DNA of 64,000 nucleotides from Palleronia marisminoris (GTDB lineage: Bacteria; Pseudomonadota; Alphaproteobacteria; Rhodobacterales; Rhodobacteraceae), in the NCBI RefSeq assembly GCF_900172315.1, contig NZ_FWFV01000002.1, positions 186,001-250,000 of the forward strand, given 5' to 3'. Shown here piece after piece: positions 8,071 through 16,378 of this stretch. The translations under genes were made by a program, and so were the position numbers. The notes beneath the pieces were generated by a model. That model was not told the DNA's origin, ran no database searches, and saw only the letters and a list, made by a program, of their open reading frames with translations. Numbering within the stretch: the stretch's first letter is position 1; each line of letters starts with the position of its first letter.

Positions 8071-9267
8071 ATGGATCTGACCTACAGCGACGCCCATGAA
8101 AACTTCCGCCAGGACCTGCGCGCCTTCCTGCGCGACCGCCTGCCCGAGCATATCTCCGAGCGCGTGCGCCTCGGCCAGCGGCTGACCAAGGAAGACCACG
8201 AGGAATGGCACGCCGCCCTGCAAGAGCGGAACTGGTTCGCCGGGCACTGGCCGAAGGAATACGGCGGCTCGGGCTGGGACCCGGTCGAGCGGCACATCTT
8301 CGAGGAAGAGACCGCCCGCGCCCATGCCCCGCGCGTCGTACCCTTCGGCGTGGCGATGCTGGGCCCTGTGCTGATGAAGTTCGGCTCGGCCGAGCAGAAG
8401 GCGCATTGGCTGCCCCGCCTCCTGTCGGGCGAGGATTGGTGGTGCCAGGGATACTCCGAGCCCGGCGCCGGGTCCGACCTTGCCTCGCTCAAGACCACGG
8501 CCGAGAGGGACGGCGACCACTACATCGTCAACGGCCAGAAGACCTGGACCACTCTGGCACAATATGCCGACCACATCTTCTGCCTCGTGCGCACCTCGAA
8601 AGAGGGCAAGAAGCAGGAAGGGATCAGCTTCCTCCTGGTCGACATGAACGATCCGGGGATCGAGGTGCGCCCCATCGTCCTGATCGACGGCGGCGCCGAG
8701 GTGAACGAGGTCTGGTTCAAGGACGTGCGCGTGCCCGTGGAAAACCTCGTGGGCGAGGAGAACCAAGGCTGGACCATCGCCAAGTACCTCCTGACGCACG
8801 AGCGCACCAACATCGCCGGCGTCGGCTACTGCTCCGAGGCATTGGCGAACCTCAAGCGGATCGCCGGGCTCGAGTACCAGAACGGCAAGCCCCTGCTCGA
8901 GGACCCGCTTTTCGCGGCCGAGATCGCGCGGCTCGAGATCGACCTGATGGCGATGGCCACGACCAACCTGCGCGTCGTCTCGGCCGCTGCCGAGGGCAAT
9001 GCGCCCGGGGTCGAAAGCTCGATGTTGAAGGTGAAGGGCACCCAGATCCGGCAGGAGCTGAACGACCTCACCCGCCTCGCCTGCGGCCCTTATGCGATGC
9101 CCTTCGTGTCCGAGGCGCTGGAGCCAGGCTCGAATGTCAAGGCGCCCGGCCCCGACTACGCGGCCGCGGCGACGCCCGGCTATTTCAACAACCGCAAGCT
9201 CTCGATCTATGGCGGATCGAACGAGGTGCAGCGGCAGATCATCGCCAAGACCAAGCTGGGGGCCTGA
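8071..9267 (+). CDS. Acyl-CoA dehydrogenase, large subunit (PimC-like)
   Basis: FAD-dependent acyl-CoA dehydrogenase of 398 aa. The family motifs QGYSEPGAGSDLASLKT and VNGQKTWTT are clear. At the C-terminus the usual catalytic stretch YEGT is replaced by IYGGSNEVQRQI, so Gly stands where classical enzymes have the catalytic Glu, as in paired-subunit enzymes of the pimeloyl-CoA/FadE-pair type. The next gene is a second, shorter dehydrogenase, so a heteromeric enzyme is likely. AAGAAGGAGA precedes ATG 8071. The substrate is probably a branched, cyclic or dicarboxylic acyl-CoA, but this is inference. Confidence 0.87.
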   Translation: MDLTYSDAHENFRQDLRAFLRDRLPEHISERVRLGQRLTKEDHEEWHAALQERNWFAGHWPKEYGGSGWDPVERHIFEEETARAHAPRVVPFGVAMLGPVLMKFGSAEQKAHWLPRLLSGEDWWCQGYSEPGAGSDLASLKTTAERDGDHYIVNGQKTWTTLAQYADHIFCLVRTSKEGKKQEGISFLLVDMNDPGIEVRPIVLIDGGAEVNEVWFKDVRVPVENLVGEENQGWTIAKYLLTHERTNIAGVGYCSEALANLKRIAGLEYQNGKPLLEDPLFAAEIARLEIDLMAMATTNLRVVSAAAEGNAPGVESSMLKVKGTQIRQELNDLTRLACGPYAMPFVSEALEPGSNVKAPGPDYAAAATPGYFNNRKLSIYGGSNEVQRQIIAKTKLGA

Positions 9268-9270
9268 ACC

Positions 9271-10386
9271 ATGCGCTTTGAACTGACCGAAGAACGTCAG
9301 ATGCTGCAGGACGGCCTGCGCCGGATGCTGGCCGACACGGTGAACCTGAAGGAAATCGTCGAGGGCGACGCCCCCTGGTCGCAAGCCACCTGGAACGCCT
9401 TGGCCGAGATGGGCGTGATAGGCGCCCTCTTCACCGAGGACCAGGGCGGCTTCGGTGGCGCGGGCTACGACCTGATGGTGGTGTTCGAGGAGCTTGGCCG
9501 CGCCGGCGCGCCCGAGCCGCTGATCGAAAGCCTGATCGCCGGGCGCCTGATCGCCGAACTCGGCAACGCCGGCCAGACGGCCCATGTCGAAGAGATCATC
9601 GCCGGCGGCACGCAGCTGGCCTTCGCCCATTCCGAGCCCGGCGCACGCTTCGACCTGTCGCGCGTTGCGACTACGGCACGGCAGGACGGCAAAGATTGGG
9701 TGCTTGCAGGCCGCAAAAGCGTCGTCGTGAATGCCGGGGCAGCGGACTACCTCGTCGTCTCGGCTCGCACCGCCGGGGACATCGACGTTACCGACGGCCT
9801 GTCGCTTTTCCTCGTGCCGCGCAACGCGCTAGACCTGCTCGACTACCCCCTGACCGGCGGCGGCAGCGCGGCCGAACTCGCGCTTCAGGATGTCCGCCTG
9901 CCCGGCGAGGCGCTGCTGGGCGAGGCCGGCCACGCCTTCCCCCAGATCGAACTTGCCGTCGCCCGCGGCATCGCCGCCCAATGCGCCGAGGCCCTCGGCA
10001 TGATGGAGCGCATCCGCGACCTGACTGCCGACTACCTGCAAAGCCGCACCCAGTTCGGCCAGCCGCTCATCAAGTTCCAGGCCCTCGCATTCCGCATGGC
10101 CGACCTGCTGATCGAGATCGAGCAAGTCCGCTCCGCCGCGATCAACATCGCCGGTCACCTCGACGCCGACCGGACCACGCGCGAGATCCACGTCTCGGCC
10201 GCGAAGGAACTGACCTGCCGCGTCGCCAAGCAGGTGGTCGAGGAAGCGATCCAGATGCATGGCGGCATCGGCGTTACGCAGGAATACGACCTTGGGCATT
10301 TCGTGCAGCGGCTGACGATGGTTCATCACCGCTTCGGCGACGCGCTGTTCCACCGGGCCCGGTTCGCGGGGCTGCGCGCGGCATGA
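9271..10386 (+). CDS. Acyl-CoA dehydrogenase, small subunit (PimD-like)
   Basis: Acyl-CoA dehydrogenase homologue of 371 aa starting three bases after the large subunit. The N-terminal helical domain (MRFELTEERQMLQDGLRRML), a divergent middle domain and the C-terminal motif QMHGGIGVTQEYDLGHFVQR are visible. The classical IYEGT motif is absent. Organisation and divergence match the small partner of two-subunit acyl-CoA dehydrogenases such as PimC/PimD of Rhodopseudomonas. Its stop overlaps the next gene (ATGA). Confidence 0.85.
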   Translation: MRFELTEERQMLQDGLRRMLADTVNLKEIVEGDAPWSQATWNALAEMGVIGALFTEDQGGFGGAGYDLMVVFEELGRAGAPEPLIESLIAGRLIAELGNAGQTAHVEEIIAGGTQLAFAHSEPGARFDLSRVATTARQDGKDWVLAGRKSVVVNAGAADYLVVSARTAGDIDVTDGLSLFLVPRNALDLLDYPLTGGGSAAELALQDVRLPGEALLGEAGHAFPQIELAVARGIAAQCAEALGMMERIRDLTADYLQSRTQFGQPLIKFQALAFRMADLLIEIEQVRSAAINIAGHLDADRTTREIHVSAAKELTCRVAKQVVEEAIQMHGGIGVTQEYDLGHFVQRLTMVHHRFGDALFHRARFAGLRAA

Positions 10387-11168
10387 CCGGGCGGATCGAA
10401 ACCGGGCACCACGCGCTGATCGTCTGGAACGACAACCCGGACCGCCGCAACGCGCTGACGCCGGAATACTACGCGACGCTCCACGACGCGCTCGACCGCG
10501 CGGGGGCGGACGGGAACGTGGGCGCGGTGATCCTCGCCGGCGCGGGCGGCTACTTCTCGTCCGGCGGCGACCTGAACGCGCTCGCCACCCGCGCCGAGCT
10601 GCCGAAACGCGAGCGGGCCGAAAAGATCGAGGCGCTGCACGGCGTGATCCGCGCGATCCGCGCCTGCCCCGCCCCGGTGATCGCGGCGGTCGAGGGCGGC
10701 GCGGCGGGCGCAGGCTTCGCCCTCGCGCTGGCCTGCGACATCGTCGTGGCGGCCGAGGATGCGCAGTTCACCGCCGCCTATATCCGCGCGGGCCTGACGC
10801 CCGATGGCGGCCTGACGCACAACCTCGCGCGCCTCCTGCCGCCTGCCACCGTGCTGCCCCTGCTGCTGCACGGCGACAGCATCTCGGCCGCACGCCTCCA
10901 CGCCCTTGGCGCCGTGTCGGAACTGACGGCGACGGGCGGCGCGCTCGACGCCGCGCGCCACCACGCGCACCGCCTGGGGCACGGCCCCCGCACCACGCAG
11001 ACGCGCATCAAGGCGCTCGCCCACGCCGCCTTCGACCGCAACCCTGACGAGCAGCTCGACGCCGAGCGCGACGCGATGGCCCGCGCCCAAGGCACGCCCG
11101 AGGCGGCCGAAGGGATTTCGGCCTTCCTCGAAAAGCGCCGTCCGGACTGGGGAAAATACCGGAAATGA
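10383..11168 (+). CDS. Crotonase-fold enzyme, isomerase-like rather than classical enoyl-CoA hydratase
   Basis: Crotonase-superfamily protein of 261 aa. The oxyanion-hole loops are present (GYFSSGGDLNAL and GGAAGAGFALALACD). The two catalytic glutamates of rat enoyl-CoA hydratase are not: the CEL position reads FAL and the QPE position reads AAY. Instead an Asp sits in LTPDGGLTHNLARLL, the loop where PaaG-type and some other enoyl-CoA isomerases place their acid. I therefore favour isomerase or ring-opening chemistry over hydration. The gene overlaps both neighbours by four bases (ATGA), so it is part of the same operon. Confidence 0.82.
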   Translation: MTGRIETGHHALIVWNDNPDRRNALTPEYYATLHDALDRAGADGNVGAVILAGAGGYFSSGGDLNALATRAELPKRERAEKIEALHGVIRAIRACPAPVIAAVEGGAAGAGFALALACDIVVAAEDAQFTAAYIRAGLTPDGGLTHNLARLLPPATVLPLLLHGDSISAARLHALGAVSELTATGGALDAARHHAHRLGHGPRTTQTRIKALAHAAFDRNPDEQLDAERDAMARAQGTPEAAEGISAFLEKRRPDWGKYRK

Positions 11169-12655
11169 CTCTGATCCACGCCCATATCGACCGCCACGCA
11201 GCCGAACGTCCGACTGCCCCCGCGTTGCGCGACAGCCAGGGGATCGCGTTCGACTGGGCGGGATACAAGGCCGCGAGCGAAGCCGCGGCGACCCTCCTGA
11301 AGGATCACGGCGTCCAGCCCGGCGACCGGGTCATGGCGGTGGCCGAGAACTCTGCCGCGCTGGCCGCGCTGGTCTTCGGCACCAGCCGCATCGGCGCGCG
11401 CCTCGTCCCGGTGAACGCCCGCATGACCGCGCCCGAGATCGCCCGCATCGCCGGCCACTGCCGGCCCCGCCTCACCGTCTTCGCCACCGACGCCTCGCCC
11501 GAGGCCCGCGCCCACGCAGCAGGGGCGCAGGTGATGCAGACGTCCTATGGCGAGATCGCCCTCACCACCGACCCCGGCGCCCGGTTCGAGGCGCCCGACG
11601 ACACGGCCGTCATCCTCTACACCACGGGAACGACGGGCGATCCCAAGGGGGTCATGCTGACCCACGGCAACCTGAATTTCGCCGGTCGCGCCTCGGCGAC
11701 GCTGCGCGGGATGGTCCCGGGCGAGCGGCTGTACGGCGCGCTGCCCCTGACCCATGTGTTCGGCCTTGCCTCGATGCTGACGGCGGGGGCCGTCGCCGGG
11801 GCCGAGGTGCAGCTCGAGGCGCGGTTCGCCCCCGACAAGCTGCTGGCGGCACTTCAAGGCGGTGCAACCGTCCTGCCCGCGGTCCCGCAGATGCATGCCG
11901 TGCTGATGGCGCACACCGCCGCGCAAGGCATCGAACGGCTGAGAGGGGCCGCGCTGCGCTATGTCTCGTCCGGTGCCGCGCCGCTCGATCCGGCGTGGAA
12001 GCGCAAGGCCGAGGCATTCTACGGTCTGCCGCTACAGAACGGTTACGGCATGACCGAGACGACCGCCGGCGTCTGCGCGACAAGGAACGCGATCGGGGAT
12101 CCCGACACCTCGGTCGGCCCGCCATTGCCCGGCTGCGAGATACGCATCGCCGCCCCTGACCGCGATGGCATCGGCGAGATCGAGACCCGCGGCCCCCACG
12201 TGATGAAGGGCTACTATCGCCTGCCGGAACTGACGGCCGAAGCGCTCGATCCCGAAGGCTGGCTCAAGACCGGCGATCTGGGGCGGATCGACGATGCGGG
12301 CCGGCTGCATATCGTCGGCCGCAAGAAGGAGCTGATCATCCGCTCGGGCTTCAACGTCCACCCGCCCGAGGTCGAGGCGGCGCTGAACGATCACCTCGAC
12401 GTGGTGCAATGTGCCGTCATCGGCCGCGCGCGGAACGGAAACGAGGATGTGCTCGCCTTCGTTCAGCCCGCCCGCGGGGGAGTCGACCCCGCCGCCCTGG
12501 CGGATTTCGCGCGCGAGCGGCTGTCGGCCTACAAGCGGCCCAGCGCGATCTTCGTGGTCGACGCGCTGCCGGCGGCCTCGACCGGCAAGATCCTCAAGCA
12601 CCGGCTGCTGACCACCTTCGCCGACCGGATCGCCGCGCATGACGCCGGGGAGTGA
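11165..12655 (+). CDS. Acyl-CoA ligase (AMP-binding, class I adenylate-forming)
   Basis: Adenylating enzyme of 496 aa expected to activate the imported carboxylate to its CoA thioester with ATP. The AMP-binding signature YTTGTTGDPKGVMLTH, the core motif NGYGMTETT, the hinge TGDLGRIDDAGRLHIVGRKKE and the C-terminal catalytic Lys in STGKILKHRL are all present. It is the last gene of the transporter/dehydrogenase cluster and starts on the upstream stop (ATGA). No thiolase or 3-hydroxyacyl-CoA dehydrogenase follows, so the pathway must finish elsewhere. Confidence 0.88.
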   Translation: MTLIHAHIDRHAAERPTAPALRDSQGIAFDWAGYKAASEAAATLLKDHGVQPGDRVMAVAENSAALAALVFGTSRIGARLVPVNARMTAPEIARIAGHCRPRLTVFATDASPEARAHAAGAQVMQTSYGEIALTTDPGARFEAPDDTAVILYTTGTTGDPKGVMLTHGNLNFAGRASATLRGMVPGERLYGALPLTHVFGLASMLTAGAVAGAEVQLEARFAPDKLLAALQGGATVLPAVPQMHAVLMAHTAAQGIERLRGAALRYVSSGAAPLDPAWKRKAEAFYGLPLQNGYGMTETTAGVCATRNAIGDPDTSVGPPLPGCEIRIAAPDRDGIGEIETRGPHVMKGYYRLPELTAEALDPEGWLKTGDLGRIDDAGRLHIVGRKKELIIRSGFNVHPPEVEAALNDHLDVVQCAVIGRARNGNEDVLAFVQPARGGVDPAALADFARERLSAYKRPSAIFVVDALPAASTGKILKHRLLTTFADRIAAHDAGE

Positions 12656-12706
12656 CGCGCGCGGCGCGTGCGGCTAGCACATCCGCAACGCCAATCGGGG
12701 GTGACC

Positions 12707-13156
12707 ATGACGCGCAGCATCCAGTTCCAACGCCTGCCGGGAAACGACCTTCCCCTGCCCGGCTATGCGACCGCCGGGGCAGCCGGCATGGACCTGCGCG
12801 CCTTCCTTCCCGGCGGAGATGTCGTGTTCGAGCATGGCACCCTGCGGTTGATCCCCACGGGCTTCGCCGTCGCCCTGCCCCCGGGGACCGAGATGCAGGT
12901 GCGCCCGCGATCCGGCCTGTCGCTGAAGCACGGATTCATCATCCCCAACGCCCCCGGCACGGTGGACGAGGATTACCGGGGCGAGATCATGGTCGGGCTC
13001 TACTACCTCGGTATCGACCCCTTCACGATCCACCACGGCGACCGCATCGCTCAGGCCGTCATCGCCGACGTCGTGCGCTTTGACGTGCAGGAGGTCGAAA
13101 CCCTCTCCGAGACCGCCCGCGGGGGTGGCGGCTTCGGTTCGACGGGGCTGTCGTAA
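12707..13156 (+). CDS. dut: dUTP diphosphatase
   Basis: Trimeric dUTPase of 149 aa that hydrolyses dUTP to dUMP, keeping uracil out of DNA and feeding dTMP synthesis. Motifs seen in order: AAGMDLRAF, RPRSGLSLKHGF, NAPGTVDEDYRGEIMVGL, and the C-terminal P-loop-like arm RGGGGFGSTG. ATG 12707 has GGGGGTG upstream; an earlier in-frame GTG at 12668 gives a poorly conserved extension. It converges with coaBC, a frequent genomic neighbour in alphaproteobacteria. Confidence 0.95.
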   Translation: MTRSIQFQRLPGNDLPLPGYATAGAAGMDLRAFLPGGDVVFEHGTLRLIPTGFAVALPPGTEMQVRPRSGLSLKHGFIIPNAPGTVDEDYRGEIMVGLYYLGIDPFTIHHGDRIAQAVIADVVRFDVQEVETLSETARGGGGFGSTGLS

Positions 13157-13220
13157 GTTTCACTTATGCGATGTTTTGGCAGGGGTGCAGTCCGGCCGGC
13201 CGCAGCGACTTGTGCTATTC

Positions 13221-14420
13221 TCACAATTCGCCGGCAAGTTTCGCGGCGATGCGCTCGATCAGGCGAGTGGCGACGGCATCCTTGCCGGCGCGGGGCCATT
13301 CCTCGGCCCCCTCGGCCGAGATGAACGTGACGGCATTCTCGGCCCCGCCCATGATGCCCGTGCCATCCGAGACGTCATTTGCCAGGATCCAGTCGCAGCC
13401 CTTCCGTTCGCGCTTGGCCCGGGCGTGATCGGCGACATCATGCGTCTCTGCCGCGAAGCCGATGACGAGCGTGGGCCGCTGGTCGTGGCGCGAGACCTCG
13501 GCAAGGATGTCCGGGTTCTCGGCGAAGTCGAGCACCGGGAGCGCGCCACCCGACTTCTTCATCTTGCGATCCGAGGGCGTCGCGACGCGCCAATCGGCGA
13601 CTGCGGCGACAAAGATGGCCACATCGGCCGGTAGCGCGGCCAAAACCGCCTCGCGCATCTCGCGCGCCGTCTCGACCCGGATCACGTCAACGCCCTCGGG
13701 CGGCGGAACACTGGCAGGCCCTGTCACGAAGCTGACCCGAGCGCCCGCGTCCCGCGCCGCCCGCGCAATGGCCGCTCCCTGCGCTCCGGACGAGCGGTTG
13801 GCGATGTAGCGCACGGGGTCGATCGGCTCATGAGTCGGGCCGCTGGTCACCAGGACGTGCCGGCCCGAAAGCGGCCCTCCACCAAGCTGCGCCTCGATCG
13901 CCGCCATGATGTCTGCGGGCTCGCTCATGCGGCCGGGTCCCTGTTCTCCGCAGGCCATGTCGCCGACCTCGGGCCCAACGGTCCGCACGCCATCGCCCTT
14001 CAGCATACCCAGATTCCTCTGCGTCGCGGGGTGCTGCCACATCCGCACATTCATCGCCGGCGCGATCAGGATCGGCGTATCGGTCGCCAGAAGCAGTGTC
14101 GAGGCGAGGTCGTCTGCCCGCCCCTGCGCCATCTTCGCCATCAGGTCCGCCGTCGCCGGCGCCACCACGATCAGGTCGGCCACACGGCTGAGCTGGATAT
14201 GTCCCATCTCGGCCTCGTCAGTCAGATCCCAGAGGTCGTCGTGGACCTTCTCGCCCGCCAGCGCCGAGACCGACAGGGGCGTGACGAACTCCGCCCCCGC
14301 GCGCGACAGAACCGGCGTGACCGCAGCGCCTGAGCGGCGCAGGCGACGGATCAGATCCAGCGTCTTGTACGCCGCGATACCGCCGCCGATGATGAGAAGA
14401 ATGCGTTTACCCGTCAGCAT
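13221..14420 (-). CDS. coaBC: Bifunctional phosphopantothenoylcysteine decarboxylase / phosphopantothenate-cysteine ligase
   Basis: Coenzyme A biosynthesis enzyme of 399 aa. The N-terminal flavin-dependent CoaC half (about residues 1-180) has LIIGGGIAAYKTLDLIRRL and APAMNVRMW; the C-terminal CoaB half has VTSGPTHEPIDPVRYIANRSSGAQG and ILANDVSDG. Together they make 4-phosphopantetheine from 4-phosphopantothenate, Cys and CTP. Length is normal for a fused CoaBC. It converges with dut 64 bases away. Confidence 0.95.
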   Translation of the reverse strand: MLTGKRILLIIGGGIAAYKTLDLIRRLRRSGAAVTPVLSRAGAEFVTPLSVSALAGEKVHDDLWDLTDEAEMGHIQLSRVADLIVVAPATADLMAKMAQGRADDLASTLLLATDTPILIAPAMNVRMWQHPATQRNLGMLKGDGVRTVGPEVGDMACGEQGPGRMSEPADIMAAIEAQLGGGPLSGRHVLVTSGPTHEPIDPVRYIANRSSGAQGAAIARAARDAGARVSFVTGPASVPPPEGVDVIRVETAREMREAVLAALPADVAIFVAAVADWRVATPSDRKMKKSGGALPVLDFAENPDILAEVSRHDQRPTLVIGFAAETHDVADHARAKRERKGCDWILANDVSDGTGIMGGAENAVTFISAEGAEEWPRAGKDAVATRLIERIAAKLAGEL

Positions 14421-14469
14421 GGCCGGACCCTATGCGCCGCACCGCGGCCCGGCAAGCTGAACGAAGTCC

Positions 14470-14501
14470 GGCGCCGCCCCGAGGGATAAGAGGGCGGCGC
14501 C
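14470..14501 (-). terminator. Stem-loop downstream of rpoH
   Basis: Perfect 10-bp stem GGCGCCGCCC / GGGCGGCGCC with a 12-base loop in the 130-base gap between the rpoH stop and the coaBC start. On the rpoH strand it is followed by a moderately T-rich run (CGGACTTCGTTC). Probable terminator of rpoH. Confidence 0.5.
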
Positions 14502-14550
14502 GAGACGGGCGGCACGGGCGCTTGACCCGGCCGTCATATGCATACGCGCG

Positions 14551-15429
14551 TCACGCCAGAAAGTTTCTGACCTCGGAGCATTGAGTTTCGAGCGACTTGC
14601 GCATCTTGCCGAAGGCGGCTGCCTCGAGTTGGCGGACCCGCTCTTTCGACAGGCCAAGCTCGGTCCCCAGGCTTTCCAGAGTCCGGGGCTGATCGCGCAG
14701 CTTGCGCTCGCGCACGATGAACCGCTCGCGGTCGTTGAGCTGCCCCATCGCCTCGACCAGCCACACCCGCAGCGTGTCGACATCCTTGGCGTGAGTCACC
14801 GTCTCGTCTGCCTGCGCCGCATCGTCTTCCAGCGCGTCGATCCACTGGCGCCCCTCGTCCTCGGTGGACTGGGTGGCGTTCAGCGAAAAATCGGAGCCGG
14901 CAAGGCGCCCCTCCATCATCTCGACATCATGAAGTGGCACCCCGACCTCGGTCGAGATCATCTCGCGCATCTTCTGCCGGTCGAGCCGTTCGCCACGCGC
15001 CGCGGCCTCACGCTCCAGCCGCGCCTGCACGCGGCGCATGTTGAAGAACAGCGACTTCTGCGACGAGGTCGACCCCGTCCGCACCATCGACCAGTTGCGC
15101 ATCACGTAGTCCTGGATCGACGCCTTGATCCACCACACGGCGTAGGTCGAGAACCGCACCCCGCGGTCGGGGTCGAACTTGTCGGCCGCCTTCATGAGGC
15201 CCAGCCCGGCCTCCTGGATGAGGTCGTTCATCGGCGCGCCGTAGCGCTTGAACTTCGCGGCCATCGAAATCGCGAGGCGCATATAGGCCGTGATCAGCCG
15301 GTGCAGCGCCGCCTCGTCGCGGTGATCGCGCCATGCATAGGCCAGCCTCAGCTCGGTCTCTGCGTCCAGAAGCTCTGCCTGCATTGCACGGCGTGATAGT
15401 GTCTGATCGGAAAATCCATCGAAAGCCAC
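14551..15429 (-). CDS. rpoH: RNA polymerase sigma-32 family factor, RpoH-II type
   Basis: Heat-shock/oxidative-stress sigma factor of 292 aa. Region 2 holds NDLIQEAGLGLMKAADKFD and RFSTYAVWWIKASIQDYV; the RpoH box reads SSQKSLFFNMRR; region 4 ends GLSKERVRQLEAAAFGKMR. The GSTSSQKSLFFN context resembles RpoH-II of Rhodobacter, which serves the photo-oxidative stress response, more than the RpoH-I heat-shock paralogue. A GTG start at 15429 is chosen because GGGGAG lies 8 bases upstream and the N-terminus VAFDGFSDQTLSRR matches the family; the frame stays open to 15555 without homology. Confidence 0.88.
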   Translation of the reverse strand: MAFDGFSDQTLSRRAMQAELLDAETELRLAYAWRDHRDEAALHRLITAYMRLAISMAAKFKRYGAPMNDLIQEAGLGLMKAADKFDPDRGVRFSTYAVWWIKASIQDYVMRNWSMVRTGSTSSQKSLFFNMRRVQARLEREAAARGERLDRQKMREMISTEVGVPLHDVEMMEGRLAGSDFSLNATQSTEDEGRQWIDALEDDAAQADETVTHAKDVDTLRVWLVEAMGQLNDRERFIVRERKLRDQPRTLESLGTELGLSKERVRQLEAAAFGKMRKSLETQCSEVRNFLA

Positions 15430-15650
15430 GTGTCTTGCTCCCCAGTGTTTTCGTGGGCGCGCATGTTCTTGTCGGACGAATGCCCCATGCCTGATCTGCG
15501 CGTTCAAGGCCTCAAGCACCGGCCGCCGAGGAAAGTTCCCGTAAAAATGTTGCAAATGGCAGGAGCCGCCCTAGGAACGCCGCTTCGTGATCGACCGGTC
15601 CACATTTCGCGATTGGACAGGAATGCGGGGCGTCGCGCAGATTGCGCGCC

Positions 15651-16343
15651 ATGAGCTACACCCTCCATATCGCCGATCCCGGCTATTCCTCGTGGTCCAT
15701 GCGCGCCGGGTTGATCCTGTCGCGCTTCGACATCCCTCACAACCTTACCGTGCATCGCATGTATATCGATCCGCCCCTGCCCGCGCAGATCGGATTGCCG
15801 CCGGCGCGCACCGTCCCCGTGCTCGTGACGCCCGAGGGCACCGCGATCCGCGACAGCCTGGCCATCGCCGAAGAGCTCGCCTCTCGTCACCCAGACCTGC
15901 CGCTCTGGCCCTCGGATCCCGCGATGCGCGCACTTGCCCGGTCGATCGCTGCCGAGATGCACGCCTCGTTCGGTGCCCTGCGCAATCGATGTCCGATGTG
16001 CCTGCGGGTTGCGTATGGCGACGTGCCGGTGCCGGACGACCTCGCCGCCGATCTCGACCGGTTGGAACTTGTCTGGTCGGATGCGCTGGAGCGTTCGGGG
16101 GGGCCTTGGCTCGCCGGCGAATGGTCGATCGCCGACTCGTTCTTCGCCCCGGTGGCCGCGCGGATCGCCGGCTACGGACTGCCGGTCGGTCGAACCTCCG
16201 CCGCCTATGCGACGCTTCACTTGCAGGACGACACGTTCAACGCGTGGCGGTCCATGGGACTGCGCAAGGGGCCGGACCTGCACGAGACGGTCTATCGCCA
16301 GCCCTACCCCCGGGTCGGATGGCCGAACCTCTGCATTCGTTAA
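15651..16343 (+). CDS. Glutathione S-transferase family protein
   Basis: Cytosolic GST-like protein of 230 aa. The thioredoxin-like N-terminal domain starts SYTLHIADPGYSSWSMRAGLIL, with Ser residues at the expected glutathione-activating position, followed by the cis-Pro turn RTVPVLVTPEG and the SLAIAEELA helix; the C-terminal all-helical domain carries GPWLAGEWSIADSFFAPVA, the N-capping motif. ATG 15651 is preferred over an in-frame TTG at 15642. It diverges from rpoH. The physiological substrate is unknown. Confidence 0.85.
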   Translation: MSYTLHIADPGYSSWSMRAGLILSRFDIPHNLTVHRMYIDPPLPAQIGLPPARTVPVLVTPEGTAIRDSLAIAEELASRHPDLPLWPSDPAMRALARSIAAEMHASFGALRNRCPMCLRVAYGDVPVPDDLAADLDRLELVWSDALERSGGPWLAGEWSIADSFFAPVAARIAGYGLPVGRTSAAYATLHLQDDTFNAWRSMGLRKGPDLHETVYRQPYPRVGWPNLCIR

Positions 16344-16378
16344 CCGGGCGCTAAGCATACTGGCGCTACCGACGGTCC

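Noticed and set aside
15430-15650. Possible ECF/EcfG promoter (GGAAC near 15533 on the minus strand) before rpoH
   Set aside because: No CGTT at the required spacing and no TGATCC/TAAGA pair; RpoE control is known in Rhodobacter but not supported by these bases.
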